This document shows, piece by piece, positions 27,232 to 33,774 of a DNA stretch of 33,774 nt. Source of the stretch: an uncultured Opitutia bacterium (GTDB lineage Bacteria > Verrucomicrobiota > Verrucomicrobiia > Opitutales > CAJWYM01). The notes under the pieces were generated by a model. It was not told the origin of the DNA. It did no database searches and saw nothing but the letters and a program-made list of their open reading frames with translations. Each line of letters starts with the position of its first letter. Within the stretch, counting starts at the first letter, position 1. The position numbers and the translations under genes were made by a program. Location of the stretch: assembly GCA_913049555.1 (NCBI GenBank), contig CAJWYM010000042.1:1-33774 (forward strand). Reading direction: 5' to 3'.

Positions 27232-28899
27232 TTAAAGATTCAATGGACTATCCATGATTTTTTTGTAGGACCTCTGATCCTCATACAGCTTATGAAAAAC
27301 CTTGTACTTCTTACTGTGATACTCAACTAGACTCAATTCTGGCTTTGTAGTTTTACCAGCAGAGGCCATACTCTTCATTGCCTGTTCCAAAGTCGAAAAC
27401 CCACCAGAGGCATAGGCCCCAATCATCGCACTTCCAAGCAGAACAGACTCAGGCTCTTTTCCTTGAACTAAAGAGCAGCCCGTAATATCTGCATGTTGTT
27501 GCAAAAAGACAGGGTTTTTACAACCCCCTCCACAAACGCACAGCAAATCAATGGAAAAGCCAGCCTCATTCATTTCTTCAATAATATGGCGTGTCCCATA
27601 AGCAATCGCTTGAATAGTTGCCAAATACAAAATCGCTAAATCCTCAACTTTGGTGGAGAGATGCAATCCAGACAACATACCCACAAGGTTGGGATTTGCT
27701 CTTGGAGAGCGATTCCCATGGAAATAAGGACACACATGGAAATTTTCTGTCAACCATGCCATAGGTTTCCCTTCGCAGAGACGATCCAGCACCTCATTCA
27801 AGTATTCATATTCATTCACTCCCTCCTCTCTGGACTGCTCAATCAACTCATTGCTACCAGGAGAATGAAACACAACATGATCCACCAAAGATCCAGTTGC
27901 CGATTGTCCACCCTCGGTCAACCAGAGATCAGGAACCATCGCCGAAAAATACGGGCCCCAAACCCCCTCTATAAACTTCGGTTCTTTAGAAACTGCCATG
28001 TGGCATGACGAAGTGCCCCCAATCAAAGCCAATCTCTTCTCAGGAGCCTCAGAAAAAGAGGCCTGACCTTTTAGATCCATCCCGATCATTCCTAAGCCCC
28101 CAGCGTGCGCATCAATAATAGAGACCCCAACCGCAGTACCCTCTAACAATCCCAACTCATTTGCTGAGCGCGAACAAAGACCGCCAGAAATCCTTTCCCC
28201 AACTGGCCGAACTCGATTGCCAACTCTTGCATAATTCTCATTCACCAAGTCGCCCAGTCCAATTTCCCTAAAGAAAGAATCACTCCAGTGTCCAATGTTA
28301 TCCTTAGATTCAGCCCCCTCATGTCCAAGATAGGTCCATTTACAAACAGTCGAACAAAGGGAGCGAACCTCTTTTCCCGTAGCCCTGTAGGTCAAGTAAT
28401 CTGGCAAATCAAAAAACCGTTTGGTTTTAATCCAAGAATCAGGCAGGTGATTCTTGAGCCAAAGCAATTTTGGCAACTCCATTTCTGGAGAAATTTTCTT
28501 GCCCACAAATTCAAGCACAGAATGCTCCGTCCGGTTGATGATTTCTGCATACTCCTTAGCCCTATGATCCATCCAAACAATCACATTTTGAGAATCCTCA
28601 CCACTCGGACTCACAGTCACCGGTCGATCGAATTCATCCAGACAAACCAAAGAGCAAGTCGCATCAAATCCCAGACCCTTCACTCGATCTGAAGAGACTC
28701 CAGCTTTTTTAAGAATTTCCTGAACACAGAAAACTACAGAATTCCAGATATTCTCTGAAGATTGCTCCACAAAATCTCTCTTAGGCTTCCACATTTGGAT
28801 TTCCATAGCTTCGGAAGCTAAGAGCTCTCCCCGAGCATTGAAGAGTCCAGCCCGAGCACTCCCAGTTCCAACATCCACACCAATATACAAAGGATCCAT
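27232..28899 (-). CDS. FGGY-family pentulose kinase, ribulokinase-like
   Basis: This 555-residue sugar kinase has the N-terminal phosphate motif [15 protein letters not shown], the substrate-side FDATCSLV and WMDHRA, the STVCKWTY block, and the C-terminal [20 protein letters not shown]. These features and the length fit the five-carbon kinase group that includes human FGGY and yeast D-ribulokinase, rather than canonical XylB, which is nearer 480-500 residues. It phosphorylates a pentulose (D-ribulose or a similar sugar) for entry into the pentose phosphate pathway. It is the first gene of an operon with the two sulfatases and is divergent from the XylR-type regulator, with 72 bases between them. 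Use of D-xylulose cannot be excluded. Confidence 0.88.
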   Translation of the reverse strand: MDPLYIGVDVGTGSARAGLFNARGELLASEAMEIQMWKPKRDFVEQSSENIWNSVVFCVQEILKKAGVSSDRVKGLGFDATCSLVCLDEFDRPVTVSPSGEDSQNVIVWMDHRAKEYAEIINRTEHSVLEFVGKKISPEMELPKLLWLKNHLPDSWIKTKRFFDLPDYLTYRATGKEVRSLCSTVCKWTYLGHEGAESKDNIGHWSDSFFREIGLGDLVNENYARVGNRVRPVGERISGGLCSRSANELGLLEGTAVGVSIIDAHAGGLGMIGMDLKGQASFSEAPEKRLALIGGTSSCHMAVSKEPKFIEGVWGPYFSAMVPDLWLTEGGQSATGSLVDHVVFHSPGSNELIEQSREEGVNEYEYLNEVLDRLCEGKPMAWLTENFHVCPYFHGNRSPRANPNLVGMLSGLHLSTKVEDLAILYLATIQAIAYGTRHIIEEMNEAGFSIDLLCVCGGGCKNPVFLQQHADITGCSLVQGKEPESVLLGSAMIGAYASGGFSTLEQAMKSMASAGKTTKPELSLVEYHSKKYKVFHKLYEDQRSYKKIMDSPLNL

Positions 28900-28971
28900 G
28901 CATTACATTAAGCCCAAAAGCCATTTGACTCCATACTCATTTACGTCTTTTTTTATACAAGAATACGAAAA

Positions 28972-30111
28972 ATGATAAAAGTCGCACTTTTAATGAATTT
29001 AGAGATTGGATACTGCAGAGCATGCATGCATGGAATACTCGAGTATCCACACTCCTCAAGAGAATGGTTCTTTAGAGAATGGAGAAATGACCCAGAAGAA
29101 ATAAGAAAACTAAAAAACTGGAAACCCGATGCATTGATCGGCCACATATACTCAGCAAAAATAGCCAAAGAGTTAAAAACCTGGAATATTCCAGTCATCA
29201 ATACGACAGAAACCCTTCCTGACATCCATTTCCCAACCGTCGATGTAAATCACCGAAAAGCAGGGAAAATGGCGGCCCAATACTTTTTAGAAAAAGGCTA
29301 CAAAAACTTTGCTTATTTAGGGAGTCGATGGGCAAGATTTTCCATCGATCGATCCAAAGGATTCCAAGAAACTTTATCCAGTAAAAATTATGAATTGCAT
29401 AAATTCTATGCCGATTTTATCCCAAAATATCAGAACAATTCCAATGACAACTCCATTGAGAGCGCACTCTTAAACTGGATTTTAAAACTCCCAAAACCAA
29501 TCGCCATACTCGCATCCAACGATATACCCGCCCGATTCTTGACTCAAATCTGCTACAATCACAAGATCCGCATACCTGATGAAGTCGCCATTTTAGGAAT
29601 AGACAATGACGAGTCTGAGTGCCGATTGTCTAAAATCCCCCTATCCAGCATAGCCCTCAACGCAGAAAAAATTGGATATGTCGCTGCAAAAACACTAGAC
29701 CAACGGCTCCAACAATCCAAGGTTCCAAAACGACAACAACTCGATCCACTCTACATTGTCCCCCGACAATCCACCGACCTATTTATCTCTAAATCAGAAT
29801 CCATCAACGAGGCCTTGCAATTCATCCAAGAAAACTCCAGATCCATCAAAAATGTTCTGGAAGTCTCCCAAGCAGTCGGTATTTCCAGAAGATCATTAGA
29901 AAAAAAATTCCAAAATCATCTAGGTCGCACTCTCCTACAGCAGATCCATTTATCCAAACTATCCAATGCTCAAAGACTTTTAAGAGAGACCCATCTGCCC
30001 ATCCATCAAATTCCATCTCAATCCGGATTTTTATCGGAAAGACAAATGAACACCCTTTTTCGAAAATTCCTCCATCTAACTCCTCGCCAATTTAGACAGA
30101 AAGAAACTTAA
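28972..30111 (+). CDS. XylR-family transcriptional regulator (LacI-like sensor plus AraC DNA-binding domain)
   Basis: This 379-residue protein has the two-part layout of XylR. A periplasmic-binding-protein-like sensor (about 1-270) includes VDVNHRKAGKMAAQYFLEKGYKNFAYLG (key V-x-x-N-H-x-x-A-G) and AILASNDIPARFLTQIC followed by VAILGIDNDE. The C-terminal AraC-type double helix-turn-helix (about 275-375) includes VSQAVGISRRSLEKKFQNHLG and ends SGFLSERQMNTLFRKFLHLTPRQF. XylR-type proteins activate pentose or xylan genes when the sugar binds. Being divergent from the kinase-sulfatase operon and upstream of two plus-strand genes makes it the likely regulator of the whole locus. The length is close to E. 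coli XylR. Confidence 0.93.
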   Translation: MIKVALLMNLEIGYCRACMHGILEYPHSSREWFFREWRNDPEEIRKLKNWKPDALIGHIYSAKIAKELKTWNIPVINTTETLPDIHFPTVDVNHRKAGKMAAQYFLEKGYKNFAYLGSRWARFSIDRSKGFQETLSSKNYELHKFYADFIPKYQNNSNDNSIESALLNWILKLPKPIAILASNDIPARFLTQICYNHKIRIPDEVAILGIDNDESECRLSKIPLSSIALNAEKIGYVAAKTLDQRLQQSKVPKRQQLDPLYIVPRQSTDLFISKSESINEALQFIQENSRSIKNVLEVSQAVGISRRSLEKKFQNHLGRTLLQQIHLSKLSNAQRLLRETHLPIHQIPSQSGFLSERQMNTLFRKFLHLTPRQFRQKET

Positions 30112-30120
30112 TTTTAGCGC

Positions 30121-30154
30121 TCCATCCTTTCAACCCTCATTTATTCCATCCTTT
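30121..30154 (+). repeat. Direct repeat, candidate XylR-type operator
   Basis: The 10-mer TCCATCCTTT occurs at 30121-30130 and again at 30145-30154, a start-to-start distance of 24 bases. It lies between the regulator gene and the hydroxyacid dehydrogenase gene. AraC-family dimers commonly bind direct repeats spaced about two helical turns apart, so this could be a regulator site. No matching pair was confirmed upstream of the other genes. Confidence 0.25.
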
Positions 30155-30270
30155 TAAAAGTTCCTGACTGTGTCCATACCAAATCCCGATTAAACCATAA
30201 AAATCCAGATCATCCTTGAAACAAACCCTCTATAAATCCACATAAAACAATATTTACTGAAGCCAAATAA

Positions 30271-31218
30271 ATGAAGATTGTGATACTTGACCACTTCCCC
30301 TTAAAGGAGCAAAAAAATAAATGGAAACCAATCTCAGATTTAGGAGAATTGACTCTTCACGACCGAACTGAGCCGCATCAAATTCTGGAAAGAGCAAAAC
30401 ATGCAGATATTATTTTCACTAACAAAGTCCCCCTCCAAGGCTCTGTACTCAAAAAATTACCACAGCTCAAATACATTGGAGTCTTGGCAACCGGTTATAA
30501 CTTAATAGATCTAAAAACAGCAAAATCCCTTAAAATTGTAGTAAGCAATGTTCCTGCATACAGCACAGCCTCAGTGGCTCAACTCGTTTTTTCTCTTCTA
30601 TTAGAATCGCTGAATTCTATTTCCACTCATTCCCAAAGTGTCCATCAGGGCGACTGGACAAAATGCCCCGATTTTTCCTACACATTGAAACCCCTAAAAG
30701 AGCTAGAGCAATCCATCCTAGGAATTATTGGTCTCGGAAATATAGGTAGAAATGTCGCTCAAATAGCTCAAGCTTTTGGAATGAAAGTAATCGCATATTC
30801 GAGAACCAAAAGACCCACATCCGGTGTTCAATTCAAAGATTTAGACACCCTCTCAAGAGAGTCTGATTTCATCAGCTTGCACTGCCCTCTAAACTCCGAA
30901 ACACAAAAGATAATTGATTCCGCCTTTCTAAAAAAGATGAAAAAAAACGCATGGCTAATAAACACAAGCAGAGGCCCCTTGATTGATGAACCTGCATTGA
31001 GCCATGCCTTAAATAACAATCATATAGCAGGCGCAGCATTAGATGTCCTCTCCGAGGAGCCCCCCAGAGAGGACAACCCATTGCTGAAAGCAAAAAACTG
31101 CATCATCACCCCTCATATTGGGTGGTCCACTGTAGAATCCAAAGAAAGACTCATTGAAATAAGCATCCAAAACCTGAAAGCCTTTATTCAAAAGAATCCT
31201 ATCAACCAAGTTCAATAA
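30271..31218 (+). CDS. D-isomer-specific 2-hydroxyacid dehydrogenase
   Basis: This 315-residue NAD(P)-dependent enzyme reduces 2-oxoacids such as hydroxypyruvate or glyoxylate to D-2-hydroxyacids, or runs in reverse. It has the Rossmann motif GLGNIGRNVAQIAQAFG, the LHCPLN segment, the substrate arginine in NTSRGPLID, the glutamate in the LSEEPP region, and the catalytic histidine in TPHIGWST. No signal peptide is seen, so it is cytoplasmic. The closest fit is the glycerate dehydrogenase / hydroxypyruvate reductase group, but the substrate is not settled. It lies 159 bases after the regulator and 463 bases before the beta-xylosidase on the same strand. A role in a side branch of pentose or glycolate metabolism is possible. 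Confidence 0.92.
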   Translation: MKIVILDHFPLKEQKNKWKPISDLGELTLHDRTEPHQILERAKHADIIFTNKVPLQGSVLKKLPQLKYIGVLATGYNLIDLKTAKSLKIVVSNVPAYSTASVAQLVFSLLLESLNSISTHSQSVHQGDWTKCPDFSYTLKPLKELEQSILGIIGLGNIGRNVAQIAQAFGMKVIAYSRTKRPTSGVQFKDLDTLSRESDFISLHCPLNSETQKIIDSAFLKKMKKNAWLINTSRGPLIDEPALSHALNNNHIAGAALDVLSEEPPREDNPLLKAKNCIITPHIGWSTVESKERLIEISIQNLKAFIQKNPINQVQ

Positions 31219-31235
31219 TTCTACAAAACCCACCC

Positions 31236-31251
31236 ATCCAATCCATTGGAT
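31236..31251. repeat. 16-bp palindrome, possible operator
   Basis: ATCCAAT and ATTGGAT form perfect 7-bp arms around CC, 17 bases after the dehydrogenase stop. No T tract follows, so it does not look like a terminator. It could be a protein-binding site. Confidence 0.3.
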
Positions 31252-31271
31252 TCAATGCAAGAAGCGTCAAA

Positions 31272-31293
31272 AGTTTCTTCAATAAAAGAAACT
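31272..31293. repeat. 8-bp stem-loop
   Basis: AGTTTCTT (31272-31279) and AAGAAACT (31286-31293) form a perfect stem with a CAATAA loop. There is no T-rich tail on the plus strand. It may stabilise the 3' end of the dehydrogenase transcript or act as a weak terminator. Confidence 0.3.
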
Positions 31294-31681
31294 AGCAAAC
31301 AATAAAAACAGTACAAATACGGATAAGGAAAAAGAAAACGCACCTTATTAAAAGCACTCAAACCGCAACCATTCAAACCCAGTGGATTGAATGAATTAAA
31401 AAGAAAATGAAAATCCAAAGATGGATCAGGGATCCGAATTCAATCAAAAAGTAAGAAAACCCCAGCGATTCAGGATTTTAAGAAACCCTTGAATTCATTT
31501 CTTAAGATTAGGATAATTTTTCCGTGGATTGAAGATTTCCCCCAATTGAGATAATCTAATCTCACTCTGTTTCTAAAAAGCAAAATAAATTGCAATTCCT
31601 AAGCAGACCAATAGGCGCCTAAAGATCATTTGAGCCTCATCCAGCAGTAGAGATTTTCAACGAATTTAAATAAAAAGAAAA

Positions 31682-33637
31682 ATGAACAAAGAAATCCATG
31701 TATCCAAAGACGGAAACGATCTGAACAAAGGAACCGAAGAATTTCCCTTTCTAACCATCAATAAAGCGGCCCAAGTAGCAGAAGCTGGAGCCACCATAAC
31801 CGTTCATGAAGGAACTTACCGAGAAAGAGTGGATCCAAAGAACGGAGGCACCTCAGAATCAAACAGAATCACATATCAATCCGCTCCCAATGAGCAAGTC
31901 ATCATCAAAGGTTCCGAGCTTATTAAAAATTGGGTAAAGACCCAGGATGGATTATGGAAGGCCACAATCCCCAATTCAATATTCAATAATTTCCATCCTT
32001 ACACAGAACTCATACATGGAGACTGGTTTCAATCCGAAGGCAGAAAGCATCACCGAGGAGAAGTTTACCTAGATGGAAAATCACTTTTTGAGGCGAAATC
32101 CCTAGAAGAAACAAGACTCGGTACTTTATCTAGCGATTCCAGAGATCCTAATTGGTCCAAACACAAATGGTTTTCTGAAGTCCATGAATCAGAAACAACT
32201 CTCTATGTTAACTTTCAAAACTATGACCCCAGAGAACACTGCATTGAAATCAACGTGCGCGAATTCTGTTTTTGGCCATCCAAAACAGGGAGAAATTATA
32301 TAACCGTTCGAGGATTCACAATGCGACAGGCAGCTACCCAATGGGCTCCACCAACCGCTGAGCAAATTGGAATGATCGGGCCCAATTGGAGTAAAGGTTG
32401 GATCATAGAAGACAACACATTGAGCGATTCCAAATGCACTGCAATTTGCCTAGGCAAAGAAAAAACAACCGGTCACAACGAATGGACAGAGCTAGAATTC
32501 AAGCATGGAACCCAAAGAGAAAGAGACGTTGTCCTAAGAGCCCTCAAGATTGGCTGGAATAAAGACAACATAGGCTCTCACATCGTCCGCAACAATACCA
32601 TCCACGACTGTGAACAAACAGCAATTTGCGGACATTTAGGAGCTATTTTTAGCACCATAGAAAACAACCACATCCACAACATTTATACCAAACGACTGTT
32701 CAAAGGGGCCGAAGTTGCCGGAATCAAATTTCATGCACCCATAGACACCCTAATATGCAACAACCACATCCACAATACATTCCGTGGTATCTGGATGGAT
32801 TGGCAAACTCAGGGAACAAGAATAAGTAGCAATCTCATCTACGACAATGACTGCGATGACCTATTCATTGAAGTCAACCATGGCCCCTACTTAATCGACA
32901 ACAATATACTTTTGTCAGACGTAAACTTTCGGGACATGTCCCAAGGAGGCGCATATTTGCACAATCTCTATTACGGTAAAAATGTGACCACTCCAGTTCA
33001 TATAAGATTCACCCCTTACCATATTCCACACCAAACCGAAGTCATGGGATTTATGACCATTCAAGGAGGAGACAACCGTTTTTATAACAACATATTTATA
33101 AATCCGTCCCCAACCACGGAGCAAAGTGAAAACTCAGACAAAAAAGTAGAAGGAGCCTTCATCGGAAAAGTTCCCGATCATATTCCATCCGGAACTCATA
33201 TCTACAACGGCTATCCAACAAAAGGTGAAAAATGGTTTGAAGGTCACAAAACCGCCCAAGAATTCAATCAACACACATTTCCAATAGACAGTCATACAAA
33301 CCTTTATTACAACGGAGCAAAAGAATACGAAAAAGAGCAAAACCCCATAATTAAAGAAAACTACTTACCCAAAATAAGCGTTTGCACAGAAGACGAAACC
33401 GTTTATCTACAAATCACAATAGACCAGACGATTGAAAACACCCCCGCCCAATTAATAACAAGCCAGCAACTAGGATTTACAATACAGACTGAGAGCCAAT
33501 TTGAAAATCCTGATGGAAGCCCGCTAAGAATTGACAAGGATGCGCGCAAACAAAGCCGCAAAAGTTCGCCCACATTAGGTCCCATAGAAGCCCTGTCTGC
33601 AGGAACCCACCGGATTCCATTGGCTGTTCCTGCCTGA
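31682..33637 (+). CDS. Glycoside hydrolase family 120 beta-xylosidase
   Basis: This 651-residue right-handed beta-helix protein matches, along its length, the GH120 beta-xylosidase XylC of Thermoanaerobacterium as I recall it. Shared blocks include FLTINKAA, TITVHEGTYRE, WAPPTAEQ, IGPNWSKGWIIEDN, GSHIVRNNTI, HGPYLIDNNIL and DNRFYNNIFI. The catalytic pair of XylC (D382 nucleophile, E405 acid/base) corresponds to D373 in WMDWQTQGT and E397 in LFIEVNHGPYL. It releases xylose from the non-reducing ends of xylo-oligosaccharides. There is no signal peptide, so it acts in the cytoplasm after uptake. It complements the secreted GH10 enzyme of the same locus. The C-terminal 100 residues or so form a separate small beta domain. 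Confidence 0.92.
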   Translation: MNKEIHVSKDGNDLNKGTEEFPFLTINKAAQVAEAGATITVHEGTYRERVDPKNGGTSESNRITYQSAPNEQVIIKGSELIKNWVKTQDGLWKATIPNSIFNNFHPYTELIHGDWFQSEGRKHHRGEVYLDGKSLFEAKSLEETRLGTLSSDSRDPNWSKHKWFSEVHESETTLYVNFQNYDPREHCIEINVREFCFWPSKTGRNYITVRGFTMRQAATQWAPPTAEQIGMIGPNWSKGWIIEDNTLSDSKCTAICLGKEKTTGHNEWTELEFKHGTQRERDVVLRALKIGWNKDNIGSHIVRNNTIHDCEQTAICGHLGAIFSTIENNHIHNIYTKRLFKGAEVAGIKFHAPIDTLICNNHIHNTFRGIWMDWQTQGTRISSNLIYDNDCDDLFIEVNHGPYLIDNNILLSDVNFRDMSQGGAYLHNLYYGKNVTTPVHIRFTPYHIPHQTEVMGFMTIQGGDNRFYNNIFINPSPTTEQSENSDKKVEGAFIGKVPDHIPSGTHIYNGYPTKGEKWFEGHKTAQEFNQHTFPIDSHTNLYYNGAKEYEKEQNPIIKENYLPKISVCTEDETVYLQITIDQTIENTPAQLITSQQLGFTIQTESQFENPDGSPLRIDKDARKQSRKSSPTLGPIEALSAGTHRIPLAVPA

Positions 33638-33692
33638 GTCCTGTCCTCTAGGATAGTTTGAAAAACAGCCAACCACCCATTTCGATAAAAAT

Positions 33693-33774
33693 TCAGATCA
33701 TTTTTGCATCCACAAATCGATCGGGCTCGGTGCCGTATTCTTGTCCTGCATCACGTGTAGATAAATCATCGTAG
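33693..33774 (-). CDS. Possible 3' end of a minus-strand gene, cut by the right edge
   Basis: A minus-strand frame is open from the right edge to TGA at 33693-33695 and reads YDDLSTRDAGQEYGTEPDR then FVDAKMI. Its codon choice (GAT, TTA, TCT, GCA, GGA, CAA, GAA) resembles the other genes here. A second open frame ends at 33698 and reads MIYLHVMQDKNTAPSPIDL then WMQK, so the frame is not certain. The product is not recognised. It would be convergent with the beta-xylosidase gene. Confidence 0.35.
   Translation of the reverse strand, partial: YDDLSTRDAGQEYGTEPDRFVDAKMI

Larger units (their letters stand above)
31219..31681. other. Intergenic region upstream of the beta-xylosidase gene
   Basis: These 463 AT-rich bases contain no convincing gene. 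Structures seen are the palindrome at 31236-31251, the 8-bp stem-loop at 31272-31293, and a direct repeat GTGGATTGAA at 31382-31391 and 31524-31533. The end of the dehydrogenase transcript and the promoter of the GH120 gene should both lie here, but no consensus -35/-10 pair or ribosome-binding site was seen. Confidence 0.5.

Noticed and set aside
33639-33665. Small inverted repeat after the beta-xylosidase gene considered as a terminator
   Set aside because: The stem CTGTCC/GGATAG is short, contains a wobble pair and is followed by only three T bases, so it is not supported.

Overview
The window reads as part of an AT-rich, Gram-negative chromosome, most likely a marine heterotrophic member of the Verrucomicrobiota (Opitutae/Puniceicoccales-like). 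This placement is an inference. It rests on an alternative complex III operon fused to cbb3-like genes, unusual sulfatases without signal peptides, a XylR-type sugar regulator beside an FGGY kinase, a tricorn protease and a pyruvate phosphate dikinase. No rRNA, tRNA, CRISPR array or insertion sequence was seen.

Region 1 (1-12009, all minus strand) is respiratory. A cyclophilin gene runs off the left edge. Then, in transcription order from about 11.8 kb down to 0.7 kb, comes one tight operon: actA, actB, actC, actD, actE and actF (a quinol:electron-acceptor oxidoreductase, ACIII), a small one-helix protein, a CcoN homologue, a CcoO homologue and a one-heme membrane cytochrome c. The key observation of the window is in the CcoN homologue. 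It aligns without gaps to cbb3 oxidase subunit I around every active-site helix, yet five of the six histidines that bind heme b, heme b3 and CuB are replaced. Only one CuB histidine and the cross-link tyrosine position remain. As read, it cannot be an oxygen-reducing subunit. CcoO keeps its c-heme site. The module may therefore be a heme-free membrane scaffold carrying c-hemes next to ACIII, with the real oxidase encoded elsewhere.

Region 2 (12166-22835, minus strand) is housekeeping. A six-gene string runs coaB (without a CoaC half), an unknown protein, a membrane-anchored PD-(D/E)XK nuclease-like protein, a YyaL/DUF255 thioredoxin-domain protein, a tricorn-type protease and a Bcp peroxiredoxin. 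Upstream is ppdK, with a near-consensus sigma-70 promoter and a strong hairpin terminator.

Region 3 (23016-33637) is a carbohydrate locus that looks aimed at xylan, possibly sulfated. It holds a secreted GH10 xylanase-like enzyme, two sulfatases without signal peptides, a ribulokinase-type FGGY kinase, a divergent XylR/AraC-type regulator, a D-2-hydroxyacid dehydrogenase and an intracellular GH120 beta-xylosidase. The proposed flow is extracellular cutting by GH10, uptake of (sulfated) xylo-oligosaccharides, intracellular desulfation, cleavage to xylose by GH120, and pentose phosphorylation. The transporter, the xylose isomerase and the sulfatase-maturing enzyme are not in the window. A possible minus-strand gene end lies at the right edge.
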